Origin: Stratiolaelaps scimitus
Taxonomy: Eukaryota; Arthropoda; Arachnida; Mesostigmata; Laelapidae
Direction: 5' to 3'
Assembly: GCA_019614645.1 (NCBI GenBank)
Contig: JABWDB010000017.1
Location: 1 to 64,000 of the forward strand
DNA length: 64,000 bases
Position numbers and translations under genes: made by a program. Positions 60,508-64,000 of this stretch are shown here, in pieces. Position 1 is the stretch's first letter. The number at the start of each line of letters is the position of its first letter. Under the pieces are notes generated by a model. That model had not been told where the DNA came from and made no database searches. It saw only the letters and a program-made list of their open reading frames with translations.

Positions 60508-60566
60508 CAACACCGTCGACGTTAAATGTTGGCTGAGAGTCAGCCCGAAAACCTTCTAGTCCATCA
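60508..60566. repeat. Dispersed repeat, copy 2 (pair with 47890-47950)
   Basis: Same orientation as the copy at 47890. Both contain GAC(G)(C/T)TAAATG and GAGTCAGCCC, followed by CTAG. Confidence 0.55.
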
Positions 60567-61014
60567 ATAGTCGTTTCGTGGCTTGTCGATAACTCGGTGA
60601 ACGGGGACTTCTTTGTTTAAAAGCGTTTACAGGTGGATCAAATACCCGCGAATTTGAATATGTCACTCGGTGTCATCTATGCTAAACTCGATAGTTTGGT
60701 CATTCCATATTATTATAGAATAGAATAGATATTCACGCAGGTGCACTTTCGCCAGATAAACCTTATCGTTTGTTGTTCGCAGGCTGTGTCCGCATACTTG
60801 TCTGTTGCATTATTCAGTTGCGGCGAACGGCTACTTTTTCAATCGAACGCAACGCGTATATTTTGTTGAAGACGCCATTGTGCGCATACTTGAAACGCTC
60901 TATTCGAAGTTAATATTGTCCTAATGAATGCTAATCAGCAGTGGTTAACTAAATGAGCTGTACAACTGCTGGAAACAGTTGAAACAAAACGTCAGGCCAA
61001 TAGCATGGAAGAGG

Positions 61015-61146
61015 GGAAGGTGCAGCCTTACGAGGGGCAGGCCGCAGGTTCGAGCCCCGGGACATGACATATAGAGAACGTAGGCATTGTACAAACTGGA
61101 GTTCCCTGCAATAAACCAGTAAAACATTTACTTTTTACCTTTACCA
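61015..61146 (+). mobile_element. tRNA-derived SINE copy with TTTACC tail
   Basis: GCAGGTTCGAGCCCCGGGA (B box) is followed by CATGACATATAGAGAACG, TAGGCATTGTACAAACTGG, AGTTCCCTGCAATAAACC, AGTAAAAC and TTTACCTTTACCA. It shows the full 3' end of the family. Confidence 0.72.
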
Positions 61147-62095
61147 CAGACTTACCCTATGGTGAAGCCATCGTCGGTTTTTGGTTGTGTACGATCATCA
61201 ATAAGTGCGTATAACGACGGACAAAGAGGCGGCACGGCAATCATTCGTCATTTACTCACCTTCCTGCACTTCGACATCGACATGTTCAAATGTTTATTTA
61301 TCAGCAAAATATGCCTTGACATTAACTTGTTGAATATATTTAAATTATTGATCAAACTAAAGAAGAAAGCATTCTTCTTCTTTTTGAGTTAAATTCGACA
61401 TTCTCTGATGGTGCATTCGTTCGTTAACAACAACAAATAACAGCCGGGTATGCATATTTACTTTTGTACACACACACACACACAGAGGCACAAGCGCACG
61501 CTGGACCTGAGGAATAAACCGGTTTCTAAATGAATTTAATACTTTAATCATACGGAGTTGCATTCACTTGTGTTCGTCCCTAAAAATACTCTGTAACACT
61601 TGAAATTCATTTATTATATTTATCTCATTAAAATGTACACTCAGCTAGCATCTTCAGTTGACATTATCGTATAACAAGTACGAACAGTTTACCATTTTTC
61701 TCGACCGGTTGCCGGCGAATCAAAGTTTTGTTGAGTAGGCCGAACGATTGCTCAGCGCTGTCCCTGGAGCTTTTAACAATGCCATAATATTTAGTTCAAT
61801 GGAGGTCGTTTTCTATGAAGCTCCGCACAGCCACTATATTGGTTCACAGTCTGTCGAGTCGCTTGGGGACTACAAAATAGAGGGGGTTCAAACACTGATA
61901 GCCGATCTCGTATTTTTCGTGTTCTTGGCTGTAATGTGTTTTGCGAACTCGTCCGGTGCGTTATAAATGGCATAGAGTCCCATTCAATTCCACTGACGCT
62001 GCTCGAATATCAGCAATTACTCCTTTATGCTATACATTGCTAGAGATTCGCGTGATATGTATAAACAACAGTTTATATATAACTGCTGTTTATAC

Positions 62096-62138
<43 letters not shown>

Positions 62139-63000
62139 GTTAAATAGAAAAAAAATATTTTTTGTCCGTTTAACCTCTGTTGAATTATTCTCTATGCTAT
62201 TGTTATGGCGTTATTCAATTGGCTGAGGTGCATATCTAACGTTTACAAGTCATATATTTGCATTGTCAATGATTTAGACTGAACGAAATTGGTTACTCGT
62301 TACGTGTACTTTTGTTGCAATGACTTAACTCACCCAATGTAGTATATAACTCTCTATCTATTGTTTGTTGTGTCTTTCCTTGCCCAGCCTTCATTTGAGG
62401 AATCCAATGAAAACGGCTCTCTATTCGAGGTCCCGTTTGATAATGTTACAGGAATTTCAGTTTACAATGCGTGAACGTTACCGCATAGGACCACCCACGT
62501 ATTCGTTATATTATTGTTGTATAATTGTTACACAATATATACATAATATATCTATATATATATATATATAACGCTTGTTATGTCATTTCCCACACTGCCT
62601 AACCTACTACCCGGCGATGTTCCTGTACCTATATTGCAATTGAGGCGTTCCCCATTTCTCTTGAGCCTTCAACCTTGAACGCGTTTCCTTATTTGCTGCC
62701 AACTTTCATTATTCTCGTTGAGCTCTATTTCTGTACATTATTCGACCCCCCCCTCCCCGTCGCGATATACCCCCGAGATCTACGCAAATGCATTAACTTA
62801 CTGGCGGAGTTCGAACAAAATCACAGGACCACGACTACGTCTGCCGTCCCCGAAACGACTACGTCAATGTCCGTACTGTGGAATTCTCCAATCAGGAGGG
62901 TTAAACCGAGCGAGCGCCACGCTTCGACGAGGGTCTCGCCTTGCCCAGGGCTTACTTTGATCATTAGCATTAGCAACGTATCCCTTCTTTTGCGCCGCCT
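61147..63000. other. No gene supported; CA and TA repeats
   Basis: (CA)n at 61470-61483, TA tract 62541-62571. Plus frames at 61748-61966 and 62675-63079 have hydrophobic stretches but no splice or domain evidence. Confidence 0.4.
62061..62180. repeat. Two inverted repeats flanking a (TA)n tract
   Basis: Arms 62061-62073/62081-62093 (one mismatch) and 62133-62144/62169-62180 (perfect 12 bp, ACAGAGGTTAAA) lie on either side of a TA tract of about 40 bases. It resembles the foldback-plus-TA arrangement at 8.4 kb. Confidence 0.65.
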
Positions 63001-63049
63001 CTTTGTGTTCGTCTCCGTCTTCATCTCGTTCCTCTCTCTTTCCTTTTTC

Positions 63050-63680
63050 TCTTCAGACCGCCAAGGCCGCTCCATGTGAATTCCGCTGTCCCCATTCTTC
63101 CGGTAGCTTCTGCAGTGGTTGTATCAACGAAGCCGTTCGTATCGGGTCGTCGTCGTCGTCGCTGCTGTTGCTGTCGTCACGACAGATGTCAAATGCCAAT
63201 CCATCGCCGTTAAACTAACATTAGCGCCAGCGCCAAGACCCTCACGAAGGGCAAGGCCAAGGCCAACCAGAATGACTGCTTGTCTAGCAACTTCTCCCGG
63301 AGAAACGGGAGCCCGCACATCCGGCGGTTCCGAAGCCACTTGATGCCTGCGCGCCTCCTTAGTCAGTTTCTGACAGCCAGATGAGCCGCAGTCGCTATCT
63401 GTGTGATTTTGGCAGCTCCCGCCGCCGAGAAGAAGGGCACGGGGGACCGGTGCCGGCAGTGGCATGCTCGGTGTACAGCGTCGGCAACATCGTTGACACC
63501 ATCTTTCCGCCGACTGCTTGGCTCGCTGTAGGTAGTGCAGTGCTCGAAATCGTAGATTGTCACCTGAAATTCGTAGATTCTGAATAGTCGGATACAATGG
63601 GCCTTGAAGACGGTTGATTGTCAATCGACGAATGAGTCGATCGGCAGCTAACATTGCACAGCAAATGAATTTCAAATCGC
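63050..63680. other. GC-rich possible exon region, strand undecided
   Basis: On the plus strand a long pyrimidine tract ends in TTTTTCTCTTCAG at about 63054. It opens a frame beginning TAKAAPCEFRCPHSSGSFCS that stops at 63218 and carries a Cx3Cx8Cx2C pattern. On the minus strand a frame with an ATG at about 63654 (MLAADRLIRRL...) runs to 63124. Both have plausible composition; I cannot choose. Confidence 0.3.
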
Positions 63681-64000
63681 TACGGTACTACGTACTTTGC
63701 CAACTTGGTAAGGCGACGCGGTTATTTTAACTGCTGGTCGTACCACTGCCAGAGGGTTGGATACCAAGGGGCTCTGTCAGAAGCCAGCGTTTGTGATAGC
63801 TGTGTCAAAGTAAAGGCGGCTATCAGCGCGAGACGAGGTGCGCACGATACAGCGGTAGTCAAAAAGGGCTATCGACAATTTTAGGGGCCACGTTAACAAA
63901 GTCAGGCGCAAAGCCCGGCGCATTAAGGGTGGATTGGGGCTAAACTTATACATTTGGCTCTTACCAAATCTAAGGATCAGCCATTTTCTATATAACCCCC
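63681..64000. other. Window end, nothing recognised
   Basis: Unique sequence; no frame or motif supported. A gene could continue beyond the window. Confidence 0.4.

Noticed and set aside
1..64000. CRISPR arrays, bacterial operons, riboswitches, prophage
   Set aside because: Introns, microsatellites, LINEs and SINEs show a eukaryotic nuclear sequence. No regularly spaced direct repeats with unique spacers were seen.

Overview
This is a eukaryotic nuclear window, about 40% GC, and most likely from an arthropod. The signs are introns with GTAAG/GTGAG donors and CAG acceptors, many (TA)n microsatellites, decayed non-LTR retrotransposons including R1/Jockey-like ones, a tRNA-derived SINE family and AATAAA-type signals. 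A parasitiform mite or tick would fit, but that is a guess from general character and not from a diagnostic gene.

Layout. From 0.9 to 10.7 kb on the minus strand there is a gene and a decayed relative. Splice-phase reconstruction joins six exons (10656 down to 4337) into one 690-residue open frame for a type II membrane glycoprotein with a cysteine-rich ectodomain. I do not recognise the family. Just downstream, 2783-925 looks like a colinear, broken paralogue with a frame change at a (TA)n/(TG)n tract and several in-frame TGA codons. From 11 to 12.4 kb lie LINE reverse transcriptase and endonuclease fragments. From 15.2 to 25.3 kb there is a tandem array of three intronless XK-related (XKR/CED-8 family) membrane protein genes on the minus strand. 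The third has a frameshift near its start. LINE and SINE remnants sit between the first two.

From 25 to 53 kb gene content is sparse: R1/Jockey-like LINE 3' fragments (about 32.5, 40, 45.5 and 51 kb), GC-rich stretches near 35, 47-50 and 52.7-53.1 kb that may be promoters or 5' exons, and microsatellites. From 53.8 to 55.9 kb a degraded retroelement with a PD-(D/E)XK-like domain is followed by a 36-bp minisatellite, a 107-bp direct duplication and a short minus-strand gene. That gene encodes an extraordinarily arginine-rich, almost lysine-free protein with its own 52-residue tandem duplication. From 56 kb to the end I see repeats, one more SINE copy and an unresolved GC-rich possible exon near 63 kb.

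How the genes relate. XK-related proteins are plasma-membrane proteins, some of them phospholipid scramblases, and the array looks like local duplication followed by divergence. The 690-residue glycoprotein and its broken neighbour form a second local duplicate pair. No shared pathway is evident. The best candidates for something undescribed are the 690-residue glycoprotein family, the Arg-rich/Lys-free repeat protein and the SINE family. All gene models are read by eye from one genomic sequence without transcripts.
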